64,000 nucleotides of DNA from Euglena gracilis. Taxonomy: Eukaryota; Euglenida; Euglenophyceae; Euglenales. The notes beneath the pieces are model-generated. The model saw only the letters and a program-made list of their open reading frames with translations, was not told the origin of the DNA and did no database searches. Of the stretch, positions 10,713-23,700 are shown one piece after another. The stretch is from assembly GCA_039621445.1 (NCBI GenBank), contig CP154957.1, positions 22,900,761-22,964,760 on the forward strand, read 5' to 3'. The translations under genes were made by a program, and so were the position numbers. Within the stretch, counting starts at the first letter, position 1. Each line of letters opens with the position of its first letter.

Positions 10713-10911
10713 AACTGAGAAAAGTTGTGTGCATGCTCTTCAACAAAAAATGTCCCGTGAAAATGGGTCCAAATTACACCTGCAAGATGCTTGCAAAAAA
10801 CCACAATAACATGGGAAAAAGAAGAAAATGGGGGAAATATTTTCCCACAAGTTTTCCAACCAGAAGAACACAATTTGTTGTTGAAAAATTTACACACAAT
10901 TTTTCAGCAAT
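10713..10911. repeat. Imperfect inverted repeat (foldback element)
   Basis: The left arm reads CTGAGAAAAGTTGTGTGCAT and the right arm is its diverged reverse complement, ending ACACACAATTTTTCAG. GGTCACGGG-rich sequence lies on both sides. Confidence 0.6.
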
Positions 10912-11280
10912 CCTATTTGGAGGTGGTCGGGATGCAGCATCAAAGATCCTGAAAGGAAAGGTTGAAGAGATGCAGATTCATTGAAAGTTCGTTTCTTGGG
11001 TCACGGGAGGGTCGCAGGGGGTCACGGGCTAAGCACCCCCATTGTAAAAACATTTCATTTTTATAGTGAGTTTATTATACACATTCAATTTGCACAGGTA
11101 TGTGCTGTTTAGGGTTAATTGGCACTGGAGAAGGAGATTGGTGTGACAACTGGCTCCTAACCAGTTGCGGTGCAAAGCCTTGTAAAATTTCTTGAATGCT
11201 GCCATGGAGGATGAAAAGGTCTGTAAAAGTAAGAATAAAATAAGGTGGTCCCAAAAACCAAAAAATTGAAAAGTTTGGGC

Positions 11281-11679
11281 TCATGCCTTGTTCGCTGGAT
11301 TATTGAAGGTGAATTTTTTGGCACGATCAGGCTTTGCCACTTTAATGCTGTGAGTTCGCCGGAGTTGGCTGGCTCGTCGCTCTGGCGTGGACGTTTTCTG
11401 GGGGGAGACTCCGTCTTGGAGGCCCCACCGTGGATTGTCTTCCTTTTGGGGAGGGTTGGGTGGGCTCACTTCGTGTTTGTGCTTCGCCCTCGGTTTCCCT
11501 TCCTCCCCTCTCGGTCTGCCTCGGGGAGTGCGAGAAACCTCGGGATCCGCACTTCCCCGAAGTGAGGACACCAATCCAGGGGGTGGCGGCACACATTTTT
11601 TTTTAGAACGTAAAGTGTGCTGCAAGCTTTCTTGGGCACCCAACGTTTGGTAGTGGGACCAGAAGGCTTCCGCATTCAT
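11281..11679 (-). CDS. Basic 132-aa ORF of unknown function
   Basis: Open frame beginning MNAEAFWSHYQTLGAQ, rich in Arg, Lys and Pro (PRGRPRGEEGKPRAKHKH; PERRASQLRRTHS). It lies downstream of the DIRS-like remnant on the same strand and could be a nucleic-acid-binding part of that element, but there is no direct evidence. No domain recognised. Confidence 0.3.
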   Translation of the reverse strand: MNAEAFWSHYQTLGAQESLQHTLRSKKKCVPPPPGLVSSLRGSADPEVSRTPRGRPRGEEGKPRAKHKHEVSPPNPPQKEDNPRWGLQDGVSPQKTSTPERRASQLRRTHSIKVAKPDRAKKFTFNNPANKA

Positions 11680-11699
11680 CTACTGACCATATTCACAAA

Positions 11700-12390
11700 A
11701 AGATTCTGAGCTAAGACCTAATTATTTCATCGTGTTGACACCTGACCTCCAGGTGGAGTTGGGGCCCTGAATACGGGAGTCAATTCCAAATTCGTCCAAG
11801 GCGTTTTTTTTTTGTCAAGGATGCAATGGCGTCTGCCTTATTACCTCTGAAGGGGTTGGAGGGTCAGAAATGCAGACCTCCTTTGGGGGAAATGAATGGC
11901 ACATTCTCTTTTAGAAGTTGAAAGGGGGTAATTTCGGAAAATTTTTGGTAAAGAAACGATCATTTCTCACTTGGAAATTTTTTCTTTTATCTATAATTTT
12001 TACGTAGGGATCTGAACCTCATTAACTTGCAAAACGTTTCATTTCTGATGAATCTGAAGATCTGAGAAGCATTAAAATGAGACACACAAGTATGAATTGT
12101 AAACATAAGAGTACAATCTCGTTCTGATGGGAGGGGACTGGGACTGAGGCCAGGTGCCTCAACAGAGGCCAGGGTTCCCAGATCTCAGCAGAAGCCAGAA
12201 TCCCAGAAGGCTCCATATTTTTGAATATTTTTATTTCACCTGGATAGAAGGGGGGTGAAACATTAACTTTTCCCTACCCCCATGCAGGAGTAAAACACCT
12301 GAATAGGCATTTCTGGCCTGTGTGGGGGAGAATCTGAACAATTTTACAACGCCGTCATCAATCTCATCAGATGATGCTTGTTGGTTGGAC
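11700..12390. other. No gene recognised
   Basis: No motif or strong ORF; moderately AT-rich. Confidence 0.4.
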
Positions 12391-12399
12391 CCCACCCCG

Positions 12400-13670
12400 C
12401 TGGAGGATATTCCAGTGATGCATAAAGACACTATGATATCTCTTCAGGGAGGGGTTCCTCCTTATAAAATCATTAATGGATGAAGGTTTTTTTTTCTCCC
12501 GTGAAACATTGACCTGAGAAGATGGCCAGGCTACAGCTTTTTCCCAAAGCAAACGTTCTGATGGTTGTCCCATTTTGGGCTTCAGCACCATGGTGGCCGC
12601 TATTAATAAAGCTGACGGTCCTATACACCCACGTTTCAGGGTAAACGCTTCCAAAAGAGTGTTCCAAAACTGTTGGCGAGAAAAATGCCACCCACCAGGT
12701 GGCCCCTCTTTTGCCTGGGGGGTTAGCATAAAGCCCCCCCCCCCCCTAGGTTGACCAGGGGGCACTGTCCGGCATCTGTTGCCTTGGCCTCCCAGCGGGG
12801 CCATCTGGACACAAAATCTGCTAACTTTTTGTTTCCTGGAGGGGCAAAAAGATGTGTTTCGAGGGTGATGAAGCGTTGAAATATTTTTCAAGATGAAGAA
12901 ACAATCTCTTTCTCGGATAGAAATCCCCCTGTCCTGTCGCCATCTGCCGAGGGGATCTGCCAGGCATTGGCTGGAGGGTGCCCATTTTACCTCAAGGGTA
13001 ACATCATTTTTTGAACATATAGTGGAAAAATGGCTGCAAATTTTAGTTCAAAGGATTTTATCTTCCTCGTTTGCGTAATTAATAAAAATTACTTGATTGT
13101 CCACACGTACGAAGTCCCTGTCGTTTGCTTGTGCTAGAGATCTTACTGTGTTTGTGGCAGCCAGGAGCTCTTTTACGTTATGTGGAGGGCTTTTTTCTTC
13201 TGCAGTACTCATGAATTTATTCTCCTGATGCTGGGTGCAATACCCCACAGCCCAGGGTGCTGCTGTCTGAGTGCAAGATAATTGTGGTTTTTTTGCACAA
13301 ATGGTCCTCGTGACCAATTTCCCAGCAAGTCATTTACATTTTTCAGCTCCTCTTTTATCTCGTGTGTGATGTGAGATGGGATGAGCTGATTCACAAGGAT
13401 GTTGGGAGTGTCCACCAAATAATTTGAGAGCACTGATGTGAAAGCCCTTAAATCTCCTCCCCTGTTCCCTCGGTGTGTCGTCTCCCGTGGAGTGGAGTCT
13501 GTGGGGGGAGCCGGAACCAAAGCCCACCGCATGAGAGCGGAGTCCAGGTGCCTCATATGAAAGGCGCCTCCACAAACGGGGGGGGGGTGCGCCTCCTTAC
13601 ACCCTTGGGGAGGGGTATGGCTCAAGGCCCCTGAGTACCCCTCGGCGGGGAGTTGTTTGCGGAGAGTCAA
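12400..13670 (-). pseudogene. DIRS-like retroelement: RT-RNase H connection, RNase H and methyltransferase-like region, decayed
   Basis: Read on the minus strand from 13,670: a helical stretch (ITHEIKEELKNVNDLLGNW), then all four RNase H catalytic positions: Asp in LHSDSSTLGCG, Glu in HNVKELLAA, Asp in VRVDNQV, Asp in LADPLGRW. Then come THLFAPPGNKKLADFVSRW and YANPP, the same order as at 1-609. Decay is plain: two frame changes between 13,310 and 13,200, an in-frame TGA after EEDKIL, another frame change near 12,880, and a 14-15 C/G run near 12,740. Reverse transcriptase is not visible upstream of 13.7 kb. The copy differs strongly from the one at 1-609, so the two are old, separate insertions. 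Confidence 0.75.
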
Positions 13671-13679
13671 CGTGACCGC

Positions 13680-14740
13680 GCATGGACCCGAAACTACTCC
13701 CTAAGGGTGCATGTGGACTTATAAACTTGCTCAAGGCCGGTCTGTGACCCTCTGGTTCAGGTGAATCTGGCTGTTGACTTTGAATGAGGTGGGATAATTA
13801 TCGGAGTTTTTCCTCTGTAATGTGGGTCAGCTCATCACAGGCAAAATGGTGGCGTGGGCCATTTTCTGTGGTGTTGGGCCTGTGGGGTGAGGCGGCAGAA
13901 GGCCTGGGGGGGGGTTGCATTGGGGAGTAGGAGCGCCCAGTCAATAGGCTCCTTTCCTAATGAGGGGCCATCTCTAACCGGAATCTTCCAATACCCCCCA
14001 TCATGTGCATTGTGTAGATAGGCACATTGATGGGTGTAAGGGGGTAGAGGGTGTTTTTCTGCATTTTCTGTTGGTTGGTGTCGTTTGTTTCAAAAAAAGG
14101 TTCATCATTCCATCCAAAGAGTTTTTTTTTTTGGTGAATTACGGTGAAGACCCTGAGGTGAATTATTGAATTCAAGTTCGAAAATTGGAACCGAAGTCAA
14201 ATTTTCAATCTCGAAGTCAACTTTGAATTTTTGAAGTCGGGTTTAAGTTTTTAATTGGGAAGTAGAAGCGAGCGCCGCCCATCCAACACCCCGGGCAGAT
14301 CTTCAAGTTTCTTTTGGTCTGCCGTGTCCAATGAATAGGATTTCTTCTCTTTTAGATGTGGTGATGGCAGGGGAAGGACGAGATAGCGAGGATCGTTTAA
14401 AAGGTGTGTGCGTGGCACAGGGATTTGAGCCCCTCCTGTTTTGAACAAAAAAATTGCCCCCGCAAAAAATTCCCGAAGAAATCCCGTCGAAAATTTTGTT
14501 AAAAGATCCTACGCCGCCATCGTCCCCCCGATGGGCGGGGGGGCGGACCGCGCGCGCAGTGCGCAAGAGGGTCCAAGTTTCATCTTATGTACGTTTTCGA
14601 GGCCCGCATGACGACTCAGGCCTTCAAAGCCAAGGTCAAAAATTTGAATCGTCAGAGGGAGCGCGTTGCGCTTTCTAGAAAACATTTTGAGTAATTTTTG
14701 GGGGTGTTTGCTGTCAATCTTCTCCCCGCCCCTCTAGCCT
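13680..14740. other. No gene recognised
   Basis: Unique-looking DNA. An inverted or shared word, AGGATCGTTTAAA, occurs at 14,389 and 664. No coding evidence. Confidence 0.4.
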
Positions 14741-14744
14741 TCTC

Positions 14745-15500
14745 ATTTCCGCTTGAGATGGTGCGATAAGGCAGCGGATTTTGGCAATGTCCGCTGCCCC
14801 TGCTCTTGCGGTTCTCGCGAGACCCCCATTACGAGGAAGCTGATTTCGGAAATTTCCGCTCCCCCCCGACCTAAGGGCCTGACGAAAGCGGGTTTTTTTT
14901 CGACTTTGTTTGAAATTCGTGCGTGCTTATCTGGCCGATTTAGGAATCGGCCTGCAAAAATTCATAGACACCCTTTTCGCTCATGTTGACCGCCTAACAT
15001 AATTTATACTAATATACCCCCCCTAATAGGACACGCCACCCACAACAGCTGTTAGACCAAGTAATCCCACACTACGTGACATAACGGACGCCCCTCCAAC
15101 CAATGTGCCCAAGGTCCCTCCCCGCCCCTCCCTTTTTTCCCGCTTGAGATCGATACACGCGGATTTTTGGCAATGCCCCGCTCCGCTGCCCCTGCGTTTC
15201 TCGCGGTTCTCGCGAGACCACCCATTACGAGGAAGCCTGATTTCGGAAATTTCCGCTCCTCCCCCCTGCCCCCCCTGTCTCGCAAAGACCGCCGACCCCG
15301 AAATATGGGTCGTTTTGCTTTCTTGCCTGTCACTTCAGGATGAAGTAAGGGTTTGGCACAGTGGACGAAGCGGTTTTTCGCAGTATATTTGAAAATTCCG
15401 TTCGTGTGGTCTGCCGATTTGGTGCCGAGTCTGGAATAGCATTCAGGGGGAGGTAGAAGACTATCGGCTGAAAAATTTATTCCCCTTTTCGCTCATGTTG
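14745..15500 (+). repeat. Diverged direct duplication, about 380 bp, carrying a TCTCGCGAGA palindrome
   Basis: Copies start at about 14,745 and 15,138 (CGCTTGAGAT) and share GGTTCTCGCGAGACC, CATTACGAGGAAGC, TTTCGGAAATTTCCGCTC, then CCTTTTCGCTCATGTTG near their ends. TCTCGCGAGA is a known promoter element in animals. Whether it matters here is unknown, and no transcript start is evident. Confidence 0.6.
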
Positions 15501-15504
15501 GCCC

Positions 15505-16880
15505 TCTTATTTACTACTATGACAACAACAACGTTGTAAAAACGCCTCTTCCGAGAAAGAAAAACCAAGAAAATGGACAAAAGCGGTTTATTTCCACTTC
15601 GTTTCCTGTCTACAAACCCTCTTAAAGTTTTTAAGAAGGCAATTTCACGACGCCTAATGCGTAAGACATGGATCCAGGGTTATGTGAAAAAGAAAACGTT
15701 ATCTCAACGCCCTGGTCCTGAGGTCCTGAGGTCAGGGATGGTACACTGAAATGGTTCGGGCGGTGGTGGGAAGAGGGGAGGAGGGGATGGACCCCTGCAT
15801 CGTAACGTTCCCTGACAGACCAGCTGTCTGTCACAGTGCGGTCCCTGCGGCAGGCAACTCTGCGGTGAAAAGTAACCAGTCTAGAATCAAATCCAAGGCA
15901 CAAGGAACCAGCCATGAATGGCGCGTGTCCTTCGTGAAGAAACACAGACAAATATGCAAGACAAACAAACAAAATTCAAAAAATTGTGTGCAATGCTGGA
16001 CAAATTAAAACAAACAGAGTTTCCTCATGATGCAGGACTTCTGGTCAAAAAGAGGTCACTGGGTCATGTGGGGGGTGGGGCGGTGGCAGATGTTCAACTC
16101 AACAACAGCAGGACATTAAACCAACCCAACCAAAGAAAATAGTAAATCAAGAAACACGTACAGCGTGGATCCGGTGTGTGAAATGGCATTTTTTACAAAA
16201 AAATTCATGTTTCATGCTGCATTTGCATCGGTGATTTGACCACACCGTTCCAATCCTGCAACCAATCCCAGGTGGGCGGCAAATTTCCACTTTCAAAAAA
16301 TCAGTGGCTCGCTTTTATTAAAAAAAGACACCCAAATCTGAACAAAAACTCAAAAATGCATACGGATGGGATTTGGTCGTTCTCGAGCCAAACCCCAATC
16401 CATCACTCGAAAAACCCAATCAAATAACTCCCAGGGGGGGGGGTCAGACACATCTTGAACATACGGTTGAATTGAATCAACAATTTCCTAAACCTAGGTA
16501 GTTTCTTCGATAAATTCAGAACTTCTCCAAATCTTTCGACATTTTATCTTACAAATCTGCCTGCACATCCTCCGCAGGGAGTGATATTTCTATCTCTCTA
16601 ATCGCTGAGATAAAAGAGTGTTTAGCATTCAAAATTCTGAAAAAAGCTGTCAAAATGGGTTGGAGCTGCCCCCGCCCCGGGAGGATGTTTCCCCAGGCCC
16701 AAACCCACCCACCTTTATTTAGAACCCATTCACGCATGACCCCCTCACCCCCCCCCCCCGATGGTGGACCCACCCACCCACCCAAAACCACCAAAAATTG
16801 ACCAAAAACTCTTGGTAATTTTTTTTCTGGCCCGGCCAAAGGCTGGGCCAGACTGACTGATGGCAGGGGGGGGGGGAAAT
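15505..16880. other. No gene recognised
   Basis: Short ORFs only. C/G runs at 16,430 and 16,750. Confidence 0.4.
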
Positions 16881-16889
16881 GCGCTCGCC

Positions 16890-17320
16890 CGGCCTGGGAA
16901 AAAATGCGCAAAAATGCGCAAAAAAATGCGCAAAAAATGCGCATTTTTTGGAAAAAATGCGCAAAAATGTGCAAAATCCGAGAAAAAATGCGCAAAAATC
17001 ACGAAAATGCAAAAATTACCCAAAAACATGCAAAAATGGCACCAATTTTGAAGAAATTATGTAGAATAATGAGGAAAATGTACGTTTCAAAAAAGTCAAA
17101 ATTTTCAAATTTTTGCAAAAAATTGCAAAAATGGTCAAAAAATGCGAAAATTTTGGAAAATCACGAAAAAATGTGCCAAAAAGCAAAAAAATGTGCTGAA
17201 AAAAACGAAAAAATGCGCAAAAAATGTGAAAAAATGCGCAAAAATGCACATTTTTGGAAAATTTGAAAAAATGCGCAAAAAATGCGCAAAAATGCGAAAA
17301 AATACGAAACGCATTCCCCC
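16890..17320. repeat. AAAATGCGC minisatellite
   Basis: About 430 bp of variants of AAAAAATGCGC/AAAATGTGC. It gives simultaneous Lys/Asn/Cys-rich and Phe/His/Ala-rich ORFs on the two strands, which are shadows. Confidence 0.9.
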
Positions 17321-17824
17321 CCCCCTGCTGATGGTGCACCCCACCCCACCCACTCCCAAATCCCACCCCCTGGGGAAGGACAGGTGGTCACAACACCCAT
17401 AGGTCTGGGTCGAAATTCATGCAATTTGCTGATTCTGGGCTTTCCTGCATTTTTTTTTTTTGGACAAGCTCAATCCCAAATCTGGCCCAATTCCACAGCA
17501 CTGCAAAAAGCAACTTCTTGGTGTGAAAATGGGAAGGGAAAAAGCCACTGACCCCCCCCCCTCCCTCTGGCCAGTCCAATTTCCCCATTGGTGGGAAATG
17601 CCTGAATGCGAGATTTCACACAGCTATTTCCCATCACCTGAAATTTGAGATGTGGCCAAGCTCAGAATTTCTCCATTTTCATCCCTTGTAACTGAGGTGA
17701 TACGCGAATTTCAGGGACCTGTTTCACAATCCTGGATTTCCTCTTGCATTGGGGAAACTTATTACAAGTTTCTAGGTTTTTGCGAGTTTGCCATTTTTGG
17801 CATTTCATTGTGGCTTTTGCCATA

Positions 17825-18087
17825 CCCCCCCCCCCCCCCGGGAAACTGTCACCTGACAGGTTGGCCAGTACCGGGGACCCTGACAGTTTCCCGGGCGGGA
17901 CCCTGACAGTTTCCCGGGTAGGGCATTTCAAGGGAAAGTCAATGAAAAATGACCCTGACAGGTTGGCCGGTACCGGGGACCCTGACAACTTCCTATACTG
18001 ACAGGTTGGCCGGTACCGGGGACCCTGACAGTTTCCCGGCGGGACCCTGACAGGTTCTCGGGCATGACAGTTTCCCGGGGGGGGGGG
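17825..18087. mobile_element. C-run-tipped foldback element with internal tandem units
   Basis: The left end is a C-run then CCGGGAAACTGTCA; the right end is its reverse complement, TGACAGTTTCCCGGGG. Inside are about five repeats of ACAGGTTGGCC-GTACCGGGGACCCTG. Partial relatives lie at 24,105-24,183 and 41,165-41,195. Confidence 0.75.
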
Positions 18088-18089
18088 TA

Positions 18090-19050
18090 GGTATTGGCCT
18101 CTTTTTTTTTTTTTTTTTAAAAACAACAACAACAACAAAACTTGTCTACAGAAATCACAAAACCCCCAAAAATGATTTTGGCAAAGTCCCTTTCAAAACA
18201 AACCTCTCCTTTCACTGAACCAATGGATCCTCACCATAAAGAGTGTTCCTTTGACATGGCAAATCAACACGCAATCAAACACAAAACAAACCCGGCTGGG
18301 AGGGCAAATGTCCTGGAAAGCGTGAAAGCGCATTGTGCAGGGCGCAATGGCTTCCGAAGCTCCCTGTCCTGGTCAACGGCAGAGGAGGCTACCCAACCTT
18401 TTCAACTCATCTCATCCATCAGAACACACCTCACTGGGGCAACCAGCATTTAGTTCCTCCCCCCGCCTGGGCAACTGCCACCTGACGGGCCAATGCCCCC
18501 CCCCTGAATGAGGGTGGGTTATACTTGGGTGTCGGGCGAAAATGGGGGGGGTTGGGGGGGGGGGGGGGGGGGGGTCGTGGAAACCATAGACTGACCCCCT
18601 GTCCAACAACTGGTACCCTCTGTCCCGACCAGGGGGGGGGGAGTTGGTGGTTGGACACTGGGTTGTGACCAAAAAGGTGTCCTTGATTGGTCGGGGGGAG
18701 GGGGGACAGAAGCGTCAGACAAGAGGTCCAAAAAAATCAAGTGCCCAGACTCCCCCAAATAACAGTAAAAAATTTCCTTCTAACGCTAATTTCGGCAATT
18801 TCGACATTTTTGTGTGTGTGTGTGCCAAAAATAGTCTTTCTAGCCGATTTTTCGCCAATTTTGGGCATTTTTTCTGGCCTCGCACTTTGTGCTGGACCAA
18901 AAAAATCTGGCCAAACCTCCGAAGAGGTGCCCTCCGACTGGGGGGAGGGGGTTGTTGGACACAGGGTGGGGGGGGGCACTTTTTTCGGGCCCAAATCCTC
19001 CCACCCAACAACCCCAACCCGGGGGGGGGGGTCAACCCACCCACCACCCA
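18090..19050. other. No gene; G-run-rich spacer
   Basis: Contains a G tract of about 30 (18,540-18,575) and CA/GT words. No coding evidence. Confidence 0.45.
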
Positions 19051-19054
19051 AAAT

Positions 19055-19760
19055 CGTCTGAAATCCCCTAAAAAATTCTTGAATAAAAACATTTCGAAAA
19101 AAAACACTTCAAATAAACAATCCAATAAAAAAAAATCCTTGTGGAATAAAAAAAACAGTTCTTATTATAAACCAAAAACGTAAAATGTAAAAAACCAAAA
19201 AAAAAGAAAAAAATAATATGTAAAATAAAAAAATACATGAGAAATGAAAAAAAATAAAAAAGAGGGAAAAAATAACTGTCAAACATTCATTGATTCTGGA
19301 GATAAAAAAGGCATGGTTTTTGACTTTGAAGAAGAGGCTCTTTTGATTCAGAGAATATTGGCAAAATTTTTTTAAGAGGTTCAATAGTGTTTTGAAAATA
19401 CTAGAGGCCATGCTTTAATTGTTGCAAATAAAACAATTCATTGATTTGAAACTCTCTGCAACATAAATTCTCATATTTTGGTAAAAATTTGCAAAAAAAT
19501 GGAAACAAATAAAAATAGTTGCAAAAAGCAAAACCTTTAAACAAAAACCTTTATTAAAAAAAAACAATAGACAATCATTCTTTAGAATTGGAAATTATGT
19601 TAAACAAAAAATTTGAGATTCTGAGGGAAAAAAATCAAAAAAAATATTTTCTTCCAAAGCATGAAAATGTATCAAAATATGAAGAAAAAATGCAAAACTG
19701 GAGCAAAAAATTAGTAAATAAAAAAAGTGGTTAATCGACAAAATATGCCAGAATATGAAA
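19055..19760. repeat. A-rich low-complexity tract
   Basis: Runs of A broken by T and C over 700 bp. The Phe-rich minus ORFs here are compositional. Confidence 0.8.
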
Positions 19761-20352
19761 ACTCATGCAAAGCAGGGGACAAATATGGAACAATTGAGGG
19801 AAAATGCGACTTTTTGATGTCTCCAGCACACACCAAAAGAAAATATTTTGAGAGTTTGGCTTTTAGTCAAGGAGGGGAAGGAGCCCAACGTTTTGCAAAC
19901 CAATATTGGACAAGCTGAGCTTTCCTGTCCAAAGCTCCAGAAAGAAAGAAGAACCAAAACCCTGGCCAGAGAAGCCTTTCGGTATCGAAATGGGTTGACT
20001 GGGGGGGGTGGACTCTCAAAAACGTTAAACACAAAAATGTCAAGAAAAACACACACAGCCACTTTGATGCTTTTGGGGGGGGGGACATGGCTTCCAAATC
20101 AAGCAAAAATGTACAACCCATGCGTCTGCCCCTGAGGCTAATTGCCGTTGCCACCTCTGCTGTCGTACTAGGGTCAATGTGCCTTCAGAGAGCAATGCCA
20201 GTAAGAAAACAAAAAAAAGTGGAGGTGGTGAGAGCTCTGCTTGGAGGCCCAGGCCAGATTCCACGCAAAAATTATAATGATGACAATTAAAAAAAATGAA
20301 GCCTTTATTTGATGTCAAAATTGTAGGAAATACATATTCCAAAGTTTCTGGT

Positions 20353-20745
20353 TGTACCTCCCCCCCTTGTCTAAGCACCACAAAAGGTGGGTAAGAACCG
20401 GGGGGGGGGGGTGCCTATTTTGCCAAAATATGGGTAAGAACCAGGGGGGTGGTGCTTAGACAAGGGGGAAAAATTTGAATGCAAAAAAAATTCGGCGCTT
20501 CGCGCCAAAAAGGAAAAATTCCCCTACTTTTGGAGGTCCACTGTTGAACTTACACACATTTGGATGCAGAAATCAACAATACCTCACCAAATCAGGTCTC
20601 AGAAGTTGCAGAAATTTCGAAATTTTTGAGAAATTTCCCTTACAATTGCACACAAAATAAACCTCCCCGTGACGATGACCTTTGAAAAGATGGGTAAGAA
20701 CCGGGGGGGGGGTGGTGCTTAGACAAGGGGGGGGGAGAGGTAATC
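20353..20745. mobile_element. MITE-like element with C-run-tipped terminal inverted repeats
   Basis: The left terminus is a C-run then TTGTCTAAGCACCAC; the right terminus is GTGGTGCTTAGACAAGGGGG. A third, internal copy of the right terminus lies at about 20,450-20,468, and GGGTAAGAACC plus a G-run occurs three times. No clear target duplication. Confidence 0.7.
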
Positions 20746-20749
20746 AGGA

Positions 20750-23700
20750 TAATCAGAAAACGGAAGGCCTGACTGAACTACCTTCGGCGCCGATGAAACC
20801 GGATTCCCTGGAAGGAGGATTCCCTGGAGAATGGATTGGGGTGGGGGAGTCCCAGGGCTGAACACCCATCCCAATGGAACCCAATGAATCCATGAAGGGA
20901 GGGTGGGGGTTGTCCACCCCCACCAGGGTTTGATCTAAAGGCAGGTGTGGGTGGGATTTTTGGGTAGCCCGTTTGCCTTAAAAAAAATACCAGAATTCGA
21001 CCTAAATCCGGCCCAACTTGGTCCGGATTGCGGCCGAACTTCTTCCTAAATTGCTAATAATTGGGGCCCCATGGCCGTAACCCTAACCCCTATTCCAATC
21101 AACAACCCCAACTTTCCCCGAAGGTTGGACGCGGGTCACTCCATACTACCCCCTACTACTTCCCCCCCACTGGACCACTAATAAGAATAACTTCTCAAAA
21201 CACATATGTCGCAAAATGACCAAATGCATGAAAATTTTCAAAGTCCCCTCCAGCAGAAGTGTGCCAGTTTCCAAACCCGCAATTTCTGCATTTTCCTGCA
21301 ATCTTCCTGAAGGCCTCCGATATCAATTTGGCAGCCATCCTCTTTTTTGCCCCTCTTCTCAGGGGGGGGGGGCAAATAATATTAGTTTTGAGCAGCACAT
21401 AAATTTTGAGCAGTTATTCACATTTTTTTCTTCCAAAAAAGGTCCAAAAACATGATTTTTTTGTAAGTTTGAATGCTGATTCTGGAAATATGGAACGTCT
21501 TGGGCAGGGAAAATACAAAAGTGGAAAAAATTCACAAAAATTTGGTATCAGGTTAAATCTGGTCAGGATGTGAAATTCTTCTGAATGTACAAATTATTGC
21601 CCAGCAAGAACTGGGGAAAACCTTTCAAAAAAAACTGGAAAGTTGCCAAAATGTGTAAAAATTTGCAAAATTTGGCAAAATTTGGCAAACTTGCAACAAA
21701 ATAGTAAAGGCACGTGGGAGCCCTTGTGAAGCATTCGAGAAATGGCCAGAATCCACTTCGCCTTCCAGTTCAGGTTCATGCGAAAAAAAATGTGGAAAAT
21801 GCAAAAAAATTGCAGAAAAATTGCGGAAAAAATTGCGGTTGTCAATTGCCCCCCCCCCCACCTGAGTCCGGGTGACCAATCCTTGGCCTAGCACAAAGCG
21901 CCGGGCCGAAAAGTTTTTTGCCTCCCAAAATCGGCCGAAATACCATTTTGGGAACTTTGGGGTGAAAATTTGTTGAAATCCAAAAAAAAATGTCACAAAG
22001 CCGTGGAAAGAAAAACTTTGACCTCTTGGGGGCTCAGGCATCTCCCCCCCCCTGAGGTCGGGACCACACCATTGCTTACCAAACCCCCACGCGTGGGAGG
22101 GGGAAGGGAGTCACTTTCCTTTTCAAAAACCAGTCACCCACTCCCCCCCCTTGGGAGGGTCCATCACTCTCGCCACCTGCACCAAAAATGGCTTAAAATC
22201 AGTGGATTTCAGCGAAAAATGGAGCAGGCTTCTTTTCAAGGCTCCAAGGGGAAGGGTCCCCTCCTGGCCTAATGCGGGACCCCAGGGGGGGTCGCCCAAA
22301 AATTGGGCTGTCTAAAAGCATTTCCCAAAAAATTTAGGGTGCTCTATGCCGAAACCAGTACCTGGGCCTCCGGCCTGGAACCCATGGGGTTTCGGGGATT
22401 CCCGTACAATCCTGAGGGGGGGGGGGGTCCCCGAACCCCCTTCCCCTCGGCCAGGAGGTGGGGGGGGGGGGAAGGGGGACCCAGGGAGTCCAGAGCCAAA
22501 AACCAGTCAGTCACTTTCCTCCGTCCCCTCCTGGACCGGAGCACCTCCCCCACCCACACCTGCCAAGAGGGCCCGGACCATCACAAATTAAGATGGGTCC
22601 TCTTCCCTGTACACCCTCCTTATTAAACCCTGCCCCCCACCCCCCCACAGGGTTCACTGGGTTCCCATTCAGCCCCCCCCCCCCCGGTGGCAGAAAAGAA
22701 GACGAAGAAGAATGCAACCCGGGGCGGCAACAGAGGAGGGTCAGTGTGGGGTCAGGCAGCGCATAAGCCACCGTCCGGAAAGGCTGGATCCTGCCTCGCC
22801 AAAGGCAACCTCAGGGGGCAGAGATCCATCTTGCCCACACCGGCGCCAGGGCCGGCTGGTGTGGTCCTTCAGCGGAGTTTGATTCTCTCAGCCAAACTTG
22901 GAGGGTGGAAAGTGCAGGTTTGCCAGGGTTTGGTGAAAACCAGGTAACCCTCCTGCAGCCTGCGGAGGTATTGGATTGATCCTCTTGACCCTTGCCTGTT
23001 GTTTGGGCAACGCCCTGCAATGGCTCGTATGGACCCATCGCCGCTTCCCCAAACGCATGACTTCTAAATCTCTTCTTCATTGGGGTTTTTCAATAAAATC
23101 ATAAAATTTAATCATTTTTTTCCAGATCATTTTCACCTGGTTTCTAAGGGAAAAAATAAGTTACTTTCTCCGCACCCGAGAAAAAGGGGGGGGGGAGGAA
23201 TTGTTGGATGAACTTTGGAATCTTTTCCCTCTTGCCGGCACTGCTTTTTAGGCATCCTCATGATTGAACAGTTCCACTTCAATGGAAAACTTGGGCTGCG
23301 GTGATGGCTGATAAAAAATTTTTTTGTGGGATCTGGAGCAGGCTTTTGAACCCCGGGGGGGGGGGGTACTGGCTAGCCAATCGGCTAGACACTGGAAAAA
23401 ATGGACGGGTCCGGGGGTCCCCCCAACTGGAAAATTTTTTTTCCTCCGGCGCTGCGCTCCGAGGTGGAAATGAGGTTATTAATAGGTTTTGGGCTGATTT
23501 TGTTCCAAAACTTCCCAAAAATGGCCAAAAACGGGCATCTTTGGCCATTTTTGGGGTTCCCCCAAAAAATTTCCGGTGCTTTGCGCCGGTCACTGGAAAA
23601 CCCGGGGGGGGGGGGTCTGCTAGAAATCCCACTAACCAAATTGGACTAGCTGCAGTCCAGCCCCCCCCCCCCCAGGGGGTACTGCAATCCCTTATGCAGA

